This document shows positions 34,062-40,720 of a stretch of DNA of 40,720 nucleotides, one piece after another. The stretch covers positions 1 to 40,720 of the forward strand of contig SVAY01000014.1 of NCBI GenBank assembly GCA_015059185.1, in the 5' to 3' direction. Source of the stretch: Erysipelotrichaceae bacterium. Its GTDB lineage: Bacteria; Bacillota_I; Bacilli_A; RFN20; CAG-826. Position numbers and translations under genes: made by a program. The notes below the pieces were generated by a model, which ran no database searches, was not told the DNA's origin, and saw only the letters and a list, made by a program, of their open reading frames with translations. How positions within the stretch are numbered: position 1 is the first letter of the stretch; every line of letters begins with the position of its first letter.

Positions 34062-35612
34062 ATGATATCTAGAAAGCTATTCTTACTTTTGCCGTTACTC
34101 TTAACTGGCTGTTCTACCAAGATTGACGCTTCCTCATCGATTTCTGAAGAAGAAAAGGATGAATCAATAGAAGAATCACTTGTTCCAGTGGAAACCAATA
34201 CGAATCCATTAGCGAAAAACTATTATCAACTATTAGTTTATTCATTTAATGATTCAAATGGTGATGGCATTGGGGACTTTAAAGGAATAGTAGATAAACT
34301 AGATTATCTAACAAACCTTGGTATTGAGGGTATTTGGCTATCACCTATACACGCATGTAAGAGCTATCACGCTTATGATGTTACTGACTATTATAAAACC
34401 AATAGTGTTTATGAAGTTACCATAGGTAATAAGAAATATGATTATAAATATCTCCTTGATGAATGTCATAAGAAAAACATCTCTGTCATCATGGATTTAG
34501 TGATTAATCATACCTCTAATAGTCACGTATGGAAGTCAGAACATCCTAATTGGTATTCTTCTCAAGCGGCCTTCCCAGGAGGAATGAGCGATCTTGATTA
34601 TGATAAAACTGAAGTGAAAGAAGCAATGAAGGAAGTTGGTAAGTATTGGCTTAAAGAAGGATTTGATGGCTTTAGACTTGATGCTGCAATGTGGCTTTAT
34701 AACGAAAGTGGAAGCGACGCTACTAAAGTAAACCACCAAAAGAACTATGCTTATTGGCAAGAATGGTGCAAAGCCATGAAAGAAACTAAGAAAGACTGTT
34801 ATATCATCGGTGAAGTTTTAAATAAGAATCATGATCTTGCTTATCAATATGCAAATGCAGGATTTGATTCAACATTTGACTTTAATGTTAGAGAGCATGT
34901 CTATAAGGCTATCAAAGATAGCAGTTATGATTATGTCGGTAAAACTATTACTGACATGAATAAAGCTCTAAAGATTAATAAAGACTATATATTAGGCCGC
35001 CCATTATCAAATCATGATATTGGTAGGTTCTCTCAAGTGCATAAAGGTATGGCAGATGCAGACCCTTACTATGCAACTAATAAAAATGACTTAAGACTCG
35101 CGAATGCACTCAACATTATGATGAGAGGCAATACTTTTATCTATTATGGCGATGAACTAGGACTCCAAGGCACATGCCCACAAGGATGGGATGATATGGC
35201 ATATAGAACACCTATGCCATTTAAGAGTGGTAAGACTAATTCAGTTAAGTACTTTAATGGCTTTAAAGGAAACGGCGAAACAACTTCGACCATCTTAAGC
35301 GGTAAGACAGCAGATGAAGATATGAATGATACTAGTTCTTTATATTCAACGATGAAAGCTTTGCTTAATATTAAGAAAAATAGCAATGCGATTAAAAATG
35401 GAGAGGTGAAGAAGATCTCTAATCTCCCAACAGGGTTAAACGGATATACTTTAAGTGATACAACTGAAACTATAAGTTTCATTTATAACTCTACAAGTAA
35501 ATCAATCACATACGAATTTAGTGATTCGGCACTTTTTGCAACTGAGAATTATGAGTCAAATTCTCTGAATTTGTCATCAAAAGGATTTGTTGTTTTAAGT
35601 CATAAAATTTGA
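34062..35612 (+). CDS. GH13 alpha-amylase-family glycosidase, lipoprotein
   Basis: This 516-residue secreted protein has a lipoprotein signal: MISRKLFLLLPLLLTGC with the lipobox Cys17, then a Ser/Glu-rich linker. The GH13 (beta/alpha)8 barrel follows with all four signature regions: DLVINH, GFRLDAAMW (nucleophile Asp207), IIGEVLN (acid/base Glu251) and LSNHDIGRF (Asp319). It would hydrolyse alpha-glucans or maltodextrins on the cell surface. The start at 34062 is chosen for the AGAGGTGA site; a GTG at 34053 lies within that site. It has its own terminator-flanked unit, and a TATAAT lies at 34035-34040. Confidence 0.94.
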   Translation: MISRKLFLLLPLLLTGCSTKIDASSSISEEEKDESIEESLVPVETNTNPLAKNYYQLLVYSFNDSNGDGIGDFKGIVDKLDYLTNLGIEGIWLSPIHACKSYHAYDVTDYYKTNSVYEVTIGNKKYDYKYLLDECHKKNISVIMDLVINHTSNSHVWKSEHPNWYSSQAAFPGGMSDLDYDKTEVKEAMKEVGKYWLKEGFDGFRLDAAMWLYNESGSDATKVNHQKNYAYWQEWCKAMKETKKDCYIIGEVLNKNHDLAYQYANAGFDSTFDFNVREHVYKAIKDSSYDYVGKTITDMNKALKINKDYILGRPLSNHDIGRFSQVHKGMADADPYYATNKNDLRLANALNIMMRGNTFIYYGDELGLQGTCPQGWDDMAYRTPMPFKSGKTNSVKYFNGFKGNGETTSTILSGKTADEDMNDTSSLYSTMKALLNIKKNSNAIKNGEVKKISNLPTGLNGYTLSDTTETISFIYNSTSKSITYEFSDSALFATENYESNSLNLSSKGFVVLSHKI

Positions 35613-35622
35613 TTTTAGTTTT

Positions 35623-35637
35623 AAAGTCATAGACTTT
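35623..35637. other. Small dyad between the amylase gene and yqeG
   Basis: AAAGTC-ATA-GACTTT is a perfect 6-bp dyad in the 50-bp gap. There is no T run, so it is a possible operator or weak hairpin. Confidence 0.3.
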
Positions 35638-35662
35638 GTAATAGAATAACGATAGAAAAATT

Positions 35663-36199
35663 ATGTTTAAAAGATTCATTCCATTCGCCACAGCCAAAAA
35701 TATCTATGAAATTCCTATGGAGTTTTATAAAAAACTAGGTATCGAAGTTTTAATGATGGACCTCGATAACACTTTGGATAGTTATAAACTATTCAAACCT
35801 ACTGAAAAGGCTGTTATGCTCATTAGTGATTTAAGAGAAAATGGCATTACTCCAATTGTTGTTAGCAACAACAAAGGAAAAAGGGTTAAAAGTTACGCTG
35901 ACGCACTTAACATTGAATATGTTAATAGTGCAAGAAAACCATTTTCTTTTAAGCTAAACAAAGTTATTAAGATAAAAAATCTTAACAGAGAAAAATTACT
36001 TTTCATCGGTGACCAAATGATGACTGATGTGCTTGCATGTCGTGGCGCACATGTTAGAATGATATTAACGGAAAAGTTGGTAAAAGAGGACCAATGGACT
36101 ACCCATATCAATAGATTATTTGGGAATAGAATCCGTCATTATTTAAAGAAACGTAATAAGTTGAAAGAATGGAGAGAGATTTATGGCTCATGCAATTAG
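35663..36199 (+). CDS. yqeG: YqeG-family HAD phosphatase
   Basis: This 178-residue HAD-superfamily protein has motif I MMDLDNTLDSY (29-39), motif II VVSNN, a Lys region KPFSFKLNKV and motif IV FIGDQMMTDV. YqeG members are assigned as phosphatidylglycerophosphatase-like or of unknown substrate. It has no good Shine-Dalgarno. It overlaps yqeH by 17 nt, the conserved yqeG-yqeH arrangement of Bacilli. Confidence 0.93.
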   Translation: MFKRFIPFATAKNIYEIPMEFYKKLGIEVLMMDLDNTLDSYKLFKPTEKAVMLISDLRENGITPIVVSNNKGKRVKSYADALNIEYVNSARKPFSFKLNKVIKIKNLNREKLLFIGDQMMTDVLACRGAHVRMILTEKLVKEDQWTTHINRLFGNRIRHYLKKRNKLKEWREIYGSCN

Positions 36200-37331
36200 A
36201 GTAAGAAGATGCTTCCACTGTGGAGCGGTACTACAAACCAAAAATTCTAAGGAACCAGGTTACATCCTAGAATCAACAATTGTTAATAATAAGCCTGACG
36301 CTCTTTTATATTGTAACCGTTGTTATAGCAAGGTTAAGGCTCTTAACTATAGCGAACTCGATGTTGATGTCGATGAAGACTTAAAGAAAATCCTTAAAGA
36401 CGCTTTAGCAACAGATGCGATGATGATTTGGGTCGTGGACTTATTTGCCTTCAATGGTGTCCTTAATCCAGATATCGTCAAAATTGCTAAGAAACTCGAT
36501 GTTTGCGTCTTAGCCACCAAACGTGACTTATTCCCACGTGTCGTAAAGAACGAATATTTAACCAGGTTCCTTGAAGAAAGATTTAACGAATATGGCATTA
36601 AACCAATCGCGACCCATATCTTTGGTCATGAAAGCGATATTAATCCAAAAGAATTATTAGATAAACTTAACACTTTAAGAAAAGGTAGAGATATCTATAT
36701 GGTTGGTAGCGTTACCTCTGGTAAAACTACCATTATCAATAAGATTCTTACTGGATACGTTAATAAATCCAAATGGGCGATTAAATCTGAATTTTATAAA
36801 GACACTAAATCTAAAGTGCTTGAAGTACCACTCAGTAACTCAAGCTTCTTATATGAACTTCCAGGCTTCCCGTTAAGTACATCTACCTTATCTAAGGTTG
36901 AAAAAGAAAATGTAAAAGCCTTGACTCCAAGAAAATCAATTAAGGTCTCACAAAGATCTATGATTAAGAATGACGCTATCTTAGCAGGTAACCTCGTTCA
37001 ATTCTCCATGATTAAAGGCAAGCCATGTATTGTGAAACTATACGCCGCTGAAGGAGTTGAAATCAAAAAATGTAAGATTGTACAAATTCCTGAAGTGCTT
37101 GAAGAGAATAATCGTAAACGTAATATTAGACCATATTCTGAAAACTTCACTGATTTCTCAGATTATGATGTCTTTGACTATGAAATGGAGAATGATGGCA
37201 AGTTCCATGATATCTCTATTCAAGGTTTTGGCTGGTTCACATTTGTTGGTAAAGGCCAAGTCTTTAGAGTGCAGTTCCCAAAGGGAGTTGCAGTTAAAGA
37301 ATACTTAAGCAAGGTAAGATCAGATGCTTAA
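36183..37331 (+). CDS. yqeH: YqeH-type circularly permuted GTPase, motifs degraded
   Basis: The 382-residue protein has the YqeH layout: N-terminal zinc finger (Cys10, Cys13, Cys44, Cys47), then the permuted G domain. YqeH assists 30S subunit assembly. The motifs are altered. G4 is TKRD (112-115) instead of NKxD, G1 is GSVTSGKT (175-182) instead of GxxNVGKS, the G2 GTT reads as DTK, and G3 is ELPG (225-228) instead of DTPG. The Walker A lysine remains. GGAGAG precedes the ATG. Nucleotide specificity may be changed or GTP hydrolysis weakened. Confidence 0.92.
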   Translation: MAHAIRVRRCFHCGAVLQTKNSKEPGYILESTIVNNKPDALLYCNRCYSKVKALNYSELDVDVDEDLKKILKDALATDAMMIWVVDLFAFNGVLNPDIVKIAKKLDVCVLATKRDLFPRVVKNEYLTRFLEERFNEYGIKPIATHIFGHESDINPKELLDKLNTLRKGRDIYMVGSVTSGKTTIINKILTGYVNKSKWAIKSEFYKDTKSKVLEVPLSNSSFLYELPGFPLSTSTLSKVEKENVKALTPRKSIKVSQRSMIKNDAILAGNLVQFSMIKGKPCIVKLYAAEGVEIKKCKIVQIPEVLEENNRKRNIRPYSENFTDFSDYDVFDYEMENDGKFHDISIQGFGWFTFVGKGQVFRVQFPKGVAVKEYLSKVRSDA

Positions 37332-37617
37332 CAATCATCAAAAAGCACAATTAAAAGGTTTAGCAAGTACCCTTAATATTCATTACCAAGTAGGAAAGAA
37401 TGAACTTTCCGATTCTTTAATCACGATGTTAGAGAAAGCCCTAGTTGCTCATGAACTCATTAAAATTGATGTAATGAAAGGCTATACCGAATCAATTAAC
37501 GAACTCGCTATTAACCTTTCAGTTAGATTAAATGCTGAAATCGTCCAAGTTGTAGGACGTGTTATTGTTTTATTTAAACGCAATAAAGATAATCCTAAAA
37601 TCAAATTAGTGAAATGA
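37324..37617 (+). CDS. yhbY: YhbY-type CRM-domain RNA-binding protein
   Basis: This 97-residue CRM-domain protein has LKGLASTLNIHYQVGKN with the GxxG-like loop, and VVGRVIVLFKRN at the end. Relatives bind pre-50S or 16S rRNA during ribosome assembly. It overlaps yqeH by 8 nt and nadD by 4 nt. In Bacillus, aroE lies between yqeH and this gene; here it is absent. Confidence 0.94.
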   Translation: MLNNHQKAQLKGLASTLNIHYQVGKNELSDSLITMLEKALVAHELIKIDVMKGYTESINELAINLSVRLNAEIVQVVGRVIVLFKRNKDNPKIKLVK

Positions 37618-38711
37618 ACATTGTAATTTTCGGTGGCAGTTTTGATCCTGTCCATTTAGGTCACGTAAAAATCGCCTCTCGCGTCGCAGAAAGATATGAT
37701 GCGACTGTTTATTTCGTTCCCGCCAAAATCAGTGTCTGGAAACATGAATCCGTATCAATAGAAGATAAACTTAACATGCTTAAGCTAGCACTTGGCGATA
37801 ATCCTCGATTAAAAATCGATGAATTTGAATTAAAGCGTAAAGAAGAAACAACTTATAGCATTGAAACTGTAAGATATTTTAAAAATAAATATCCAAATGA
37901 CAATCTATATTTCTTAATGGGTGCAGACCAAGCTCGTAGCTTCCATAAATGGCAAGAAGCTGATGAATTAGCAAGGCTTGCCAAAATTCTTTATTATCCT
38001 AGAGATAATATAGAAGCTCCAATTGATAATATCCTTAAATATCAAATGCAACTCGTAGATGGTGGTTTATATCACGCAAGTGCAACAGATATTAGAAGCC
38101 TTAGTTCGTTATATTTAGATGAAAAAGTTCTTCACTATATCATTGAACACGAACTTTACTTTGTGCGTAAGGTGAAGAGCATGTATTCAAGTGAAAGATA
38201 TGAACACGCTTTAAGCGTGGCTCGAACCGCAATTGAGATTGCAAGAAGCAACCACTTATTATTTGATTCCTTATTAAGTTATTTCTTCCTTGCTGGCTAT
38301 CTTCATGATATTGGTAAAGCCGTTCCTAAGGAAGAACAAAAGCAGATTATGGCGCATTACTATCCAGAATACATCGATATGCCTGAATTCTCATATCATC
38401 AATTCGTCGGAGCCTATATTGCTAAAGAAGAATTTGGAATCAATGATAGTTATATCTTAAATGCGATTAAATATCACGCGACTGGTAGAAAACATATGAC
38501 TAATCTAGAAAAGATTATCTTCGCTAGTGATAAAATCGAACCAACTAGACCATATGACTCTTCTAAACTCATTGAAGCAATGAAAAATAATTATGAAACC
38601 GGCTTTATTGAAGTTCTTAAACACAATAGAAACTTCTTATTAGATCAAGGAAAGAATATCTCTAACCCATTAACAGATGAGTGCTTAGAGTATTATCTAA
38701 AGGATAAATAA
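37614..38711 (+). CDS. nadD: NadD-YqeK fusion: NaMN adenylyltransferase plus HD-domain Ap4A hydrolase
   Basis: A 365-residue fusion. Residues 1-185 are NadD (IFGGSFDPVHLGH at 5-17, LMGADQARSFHKW at 101-113, SATDIRS at 156-162), which makes NaAD from nicotinate mononucleotide for NAD synthesis. Residues 195-365 are YqeK: metal ligands His198, HDIGK (His231-Asp232), YHATGRKHM (His288) and SDKIEPTR (Asp306). YqeK hydrolyses diadenosine tetraphosphate. The two are separate neighbouring genes in Bacillus. The frame is open throughout. Confidence 0.96.
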   Translation: MNIVIFGGSFDPVHLGHVKIASRVAERYDATVYFVPAKISVWKHESVSIEDKLNMLKLALGDNPRLKIDEFELKRKEETTYSIETVRYFKNKYPNDNLYFLMGADQARSFHKWQEADELARLAKILYYPRDNIEAPIDNILKYQMQLVDGGLYHASATDIRSLSSLYLDEKVLHYIIEHELYFVRKVKSMYSSERYEHALSVARTAIEIARSNHLLFDSLLSYFFLAGYLHDIGKAVPKEEQKQIMAHYYPEYIDMPEFSYHQFVGAYIAKEEFGINDSYILNAIKYHATGRKHMTNLEKIIFASDKIEPTRPYDSSKLIEAMKNNYETGFIEVLKHNRNFLLDQGKNISNPLTDECLEYYLKDK

Positions 38712-39298
38712 TGGCTGAATTAGAAAAGATGCTTAAAGGCGAACTATATGATCCTAGCGATGATACGCTTTTAATGTTGCGTCATAAAGCCCACAGGTTA
38801 TGCCAAGAATATAATGCCTTAAAAGATACTGAAACTGATAAGAGGCTCACTATATTAAAGGAAATGGGTGTTAAGTTAGGAAAGGAATCTTATTTACAAG
38901 GTCCTATATATTTCGATTACGGAACGCAGATTAGTATTGGTGACTTTAGTTATGCTAATTTTAATCTCACCATTTTAGATACATGCCCAGTTAGTATTGG
39001 TAATAACGTATTTATTGGTACTGGAGTTAGTATTGTTACTCCTTTACATCCACTTAAATATAAAGAGAGAAACCTTTATCAAAAAGGTGATGGTTCATAT
39101 ACTGATAAAGAATACGGCGCTCCAATAACAATTAAAGACAATTGTTGGATTGCTTCAAATGTTACCATCCTTCCAGGAGTCACGATTGGAAGTGGATCAG
39201 TTATTGGTGCAGGCAGTGTTGTGACTCACGATATACCAGATAATGTTGTAGCGGCTGGTAATCCCTGTAAAATAATTAAAGAAATTGATAATAAATAG
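38711..39298 (+). CDS. Maltose/galactoside O-acetyltransferase-like (hexapeptide repeat)
   Basis: The 195-residue protein has the N-terminal maltose-acetyltransferase helix (MLKGELYDPSDDTLLMLRHKA) given here as MLKGELYD, then a left-handed beta-helix of hexapeptide repeats (VSIGNNVFIGTGV, ITIKDNCWIASNVTILPGV, SGSVIGAGSVV). HPL in TPLHPLKY carries the catalytic His. It transfers acetyl from acetyl-CoA to sugars. It starts on the nadD-yqeK stop with an AAGGAT site. Confidence 0.93.
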   Translation: MAELEKMLKGELYDPSDDTLLMLRHKAHRLCQEYNALKDTETDKRLTILKEMGVKLGKESYLQGPIYFDYGTQISIGDFSYANFNLTILDTCPVSIGNNVFIGTGVSIVTPLHPLKYKERNLYQKGDGSYTDKEYGAPITIKDNCWIASNVTILPGVTIGSGSVIGAGSVVTHDIPDNVVAAGNPCKIIKEIDNK

Positions 39299-39315
39299 AC
39301 AAAATGTAACGGTAT

Positions 39316-39345
39316 AGGAGATTAAGTAAAGTCTCCTTTTATTTT
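39316..39345 (+). terminator. Terminator after the acetyltransferase gene
   Basis: The stem AGGAGA (39316-39321) and TCTCCT (39332-39337) is followed by TTTATTTT. A TATAAT at 39345-39350 begins directly after it and is a likely -10 for the next gene. Confidence 0.78.
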
Positions 39346-39377
39346 ATAATGAATATAGATACGGGAGACCGAAACAT

Positions 39378-39809
39378 ATGTATGAAGAATTAGAAGCCTT
39401 ACTTAACGAGAGTTATTTAAGCAAAGTCCAAAAAGCTAACAAAGCTTATAATGTTTTAAAGCATTATTTTGTAGAAGTAGTAGGAGAAAAGAAAGCACAG
39501 GAGTATATGGATGCTTTCTGTTTAGTGTTTTTAGCTAGTGATGGGATTATTTCTAATACAGAAGTAGCCTTCTATACAGACTTCTCGATCCAATCTTATA
39601 AACGAGAAACGTTAGTGGAACACTTTAAAGAATTGAAGGCTGATAAGATCCAATTAAAGCTAAGAGAATACGTGGACAAATCTTCAAAAGATGTTAAAGA
39701 AGCCGCTATTTTATTAGCAGGATTATGTCTTGTTTGCGACAAGGAATTAACAGATAGAGAAAAAGAAGATTATATGGCGTTTAGAAAACTATTAGATAAG
39801 GCCCAATAA
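39378..39809 (+). CDS. Small helical protein, possibly TerB-like
   Basis: This 143-residue protein is predicted all-helical, with ASDGIISNTEVAFYTDF and LCLVCDKELTDREKEDY resembling the paired acidic helices of TerB-like domains, which can bind metal. The match is weak and the function unknown. It has a GGGAG site and its own promoter and terminators on both sides, so it is a single-gene unit. It is the last gene before the dif-like region. Confidence 0.75.
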   Translation: MYEELEALLNESYLSKVQKANKAYNVLKHYFVEVVGEKKAQEYMDAFCLVFLASDGIISNTEVAFYTDFSIQSYKRETLVEHFKELKADKIQLKLREYVDKSSKDVKEAAILLAGLCLVCDKELTDREKEDYMAFRKLLDKAQ

Positions 39810-39835
39810 TTGATTCCATTAATAAAATCCTTAAG

Positions 39836-39867
39836 CCACCATAAATTAAGCGTTATGGAGGTTTTTT
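39836..39867 (+). terminator. Terminator after the TerB-like gene
   Basis: The stem CCACCATAA (39836-39844) and TTATGGAGG (39853-39861), with one mismatch, is followed by six T. Confidence 0.9.
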
Positions 39868-39872
39868 AATAT

Positions 39873-39902
39873 TTGACAAAAATCAAAATAAAAATGTATT
39901 AA
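39873..39902 (+). promoter_or_regulatory. Orphan promoter-like sequence pointing into the terminus region
   Basis: TTGACA (39873-39878) and TATTAA (39897-39902), spacer 18, follow the terminator directly. No gene follows, so it could drive a small RNA or be chance in AT-rich DNA. Confidence 0.35.
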
Positions 39903-40070
39903 TACACATAAACCGAAAACAACACAGATTTTTAGATGGTATAGATCAATAAATAGAAAATTTAGGTTTCAACAAATAAATTAGAGTGACAGTGGAAGTG
40001 ATAACAGATATGATTCTAAGCCAGAATATAGAAATCCACACAAAACACGGAAAACCGCGATAATATCTCA

Positions 40071-40098
40071 ACTTCTCATAATTGTCATTATGTTAACT
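40071..40098. other. dif: Candidate dif site (XerC/XerD chromosome-dimer resolution)
   Basis: The left arm ACTTCTCATAA, the 6-bp centre TTGTCA and the right arm TTATGTTAACT form a 28-bp 11-6-11 site. Compared with Bacillus subtilis dif (arms ACTTCCTATAA and TTATGTAAACT), 9 of 11 and 10 of 11 positions agree. All genes of the preceding 6 kb point towards it, and the strand composition changes soon after. Recalled from the known consensus; not computed. Confidence 0.72.
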
Positions 40099-40107
40099 AA
40101 TTATTAC

Positions 40108-40124
40108 TATATACAAAGTATATA
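40108..40124. repeat. Palindrome TATATAC-AAA-GTATATA next to dif
   Basis: A perfect 7-bp dyad ten bases after the dif candidate, with the same core as those at 93, 28457 and 33944. Confidence 0.55.
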
Positions 40125-40160
40125 AACAAGATTTATAATCTTATTATAATGTAATTTATT

Positions 40161-40184
40161 TGTGGATTACGATACTTGTCCACA
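40161..40184. other. Inverted pair of DnaA-box-like sites
   Basis: TGTGGATTA (40161-40169) is one mismatch from the complement of TTATCCACA, and TTGTCCACA (40176-40184) is one mismatch from the box itself. They also form a hairpin TGTGGA/TCCACA with a 12-nt loop. A weaker AAATCCACA is at 40032. They could bind DnaA or just be a hairpin. Confidence 0.35.
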
Positions 40185-40526
40185 CATCTAGTAATTTTTA
40201 AAACTACTAGAAAACTACTAAATTTGGTGATTATCTGAGTAATCTTTATTATTGTTTATCCTTAATTATTGATCAAATTCGCTGTCAATTATGATTCATG
40301 AATTATTGTACAATCTTTAAATCAAATAGGATCTTTAATAATATTTTATCTTTTTTAGATCAGTATTTAATAAGACAAATATGTTATCTTTAATTTTAAA
40401 TCTTATTCTATATTATTAGTAAGCATTTATCATACACATATTTATTCAGCATTGTTTCTATTTGTGCTTATTATATTTAAAACTACATCTATCTATTTTT
40501 ATTTATGTTTGATTTATTATTTTTAT

Positions 40527-40566
40527 TCATAATTGTCATTTAATATTTATCAATTATTATGTTAAC
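40527..40566. repeat. Split second copy of the dif sequence
   Basis: TCATAATTGTCATT (40527-40540) repeats the left arm and centre of the dif candidate exactly. TTATGTTAAC (40557-40566) repeats its right arm, with 16 bp in between. It looks like a dif-derived duplication broken by an insertion. Confidence 0.5.
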
Positions 40567-40720
40567 CAATATTCTAATATATCTTTACTTTTGCTATGCT
40601 TGTCATCTTTGTTTTACTTGCTATATATGCTTACATTCAAAACCGGTAGCGTTTTAATTTTGTAGGTATGTCCTACTTTGTTAATTGTTAGCAACATTCT
40701 AATATCCATATTTGATTTTG

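Larger units (their letters stand above)
39868..40720. other. Noncoding terminus-like region with dif candidate
   Basis: I find no open frame of useful length, tRNA or CRISPR in these 853 bp. It contains a TTGACA/TATTAA promoter-like pair (39873-39902, spacer 18), the dif candidate, the ATAC-AAA-GTAT palindrome, an inverted pair of DnaA-box-like sites and, from about 40240, a markedly T-rich top strand. The right-hand part holds a split copy of the dif sequence. Confidence 0.6.

Noticed and set aside
40161..40184. Replication origin based on DnaA-like boxes
   Set aside because: Only two or three imperfect boxes, no dnaA or dnaN nearby, and genes point towards rather than away from the site; dif explains the context better.
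39868..40720. CRISPR array or tRNA in the long gap
   Set aside because: No regularly spaced direct repeats and no cloverleaf-like sequence seen; the repeats are the dif halves and short AT words.

Overview
The window looks like a chromosomal segment from a low-GC, AT-rich Firmicutes-type bacterium, probably an uncultured gut-type Bacilli/Erysipelotrichia- or Mollicutes-like lineage. Gene order resembles Bacillus: hrcA-grpE-dnaK-dnaJ, ybeY-era-recO-glyQS-dnaG-rpoD-trmK-nif3-ispH-nfo-ispG, plsY/parE-parC and yqeG-yqeH-yhbY-nadD-yqeK. TGA is used as a stop (for example at the end of era), so the standard bacterial code applies. Lineage is inferred from gene order and composition only.

Layout. 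(1) 1-5.9 kb is an accessory island. It holds a tnpB-only transposon that has cut a gene, a TacA-TacT acetyltransferase toxin-antitoxin pair, a HipB-HipA kinase pair, an HTH-nucleotidyltransferase fusion and a two-gene nucleotidyltransferase module. (2) 5.9-10.7 kb is the heat-shock operon under two CIRCE operators. (3) 10.7-13.5 kb is a second accessory patch with another HTH plus nucleotidyltransferase pair and a C39-peptidase membrane protein that lacks an ATPase. (4) 13.6-25.6 kb is a core block for rRNA maturation, recombination repair, glycyl-tRNA charging, replication priming, the housekeeping sigma factor, isoprenoid synthesis, base-excision repair, nucleoside salvage and L33. (5) 25.6-28.1 kb carries a DUF362 protein, a metallo-hydrolase, EF-P and a small membrane protein. 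(6) 28.4-34 kb is plsY divergent from parE-parC. (7) 34-39.8 kb has a secreted GH13 lipoprotein, the yqeG-yqeH-yhbY-nadD/yqeK cluster, an acetyltransferase and a small helical protein. (8) 39.87-40.72 kb is noncoding and holds a strong candidate dif site, after which the top strand becomes T-rich.

The most notable signals are as follows. A dif-like site matches Bacillus dif at 19 of 22 arm positions and coincides with a composition switch. Three dispersed copies of a roughly 90-110 bp element carry an ECF-sigma-type promoter (AAC-N16/17-CGTC); one drives the C39 gene, one ends in a three-codon gene stub, and one precedes an HTH/nucleotidyltransferase pair. EF-P has Met where the modified Lys32 should be. 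YqeH has degraded GTPase motifs. Several accessory genes appear to have leaderless promoters whose predicted +1 falls on the ATG. Three different nucleotidyltransferase-fold modules flank the heat-shock operon.

Most plus-strand genes run towards the candidate dif site, consistent with leading-strand genes approaching the terminus. All functions are read from sequence motifs by eye; no database search was run.
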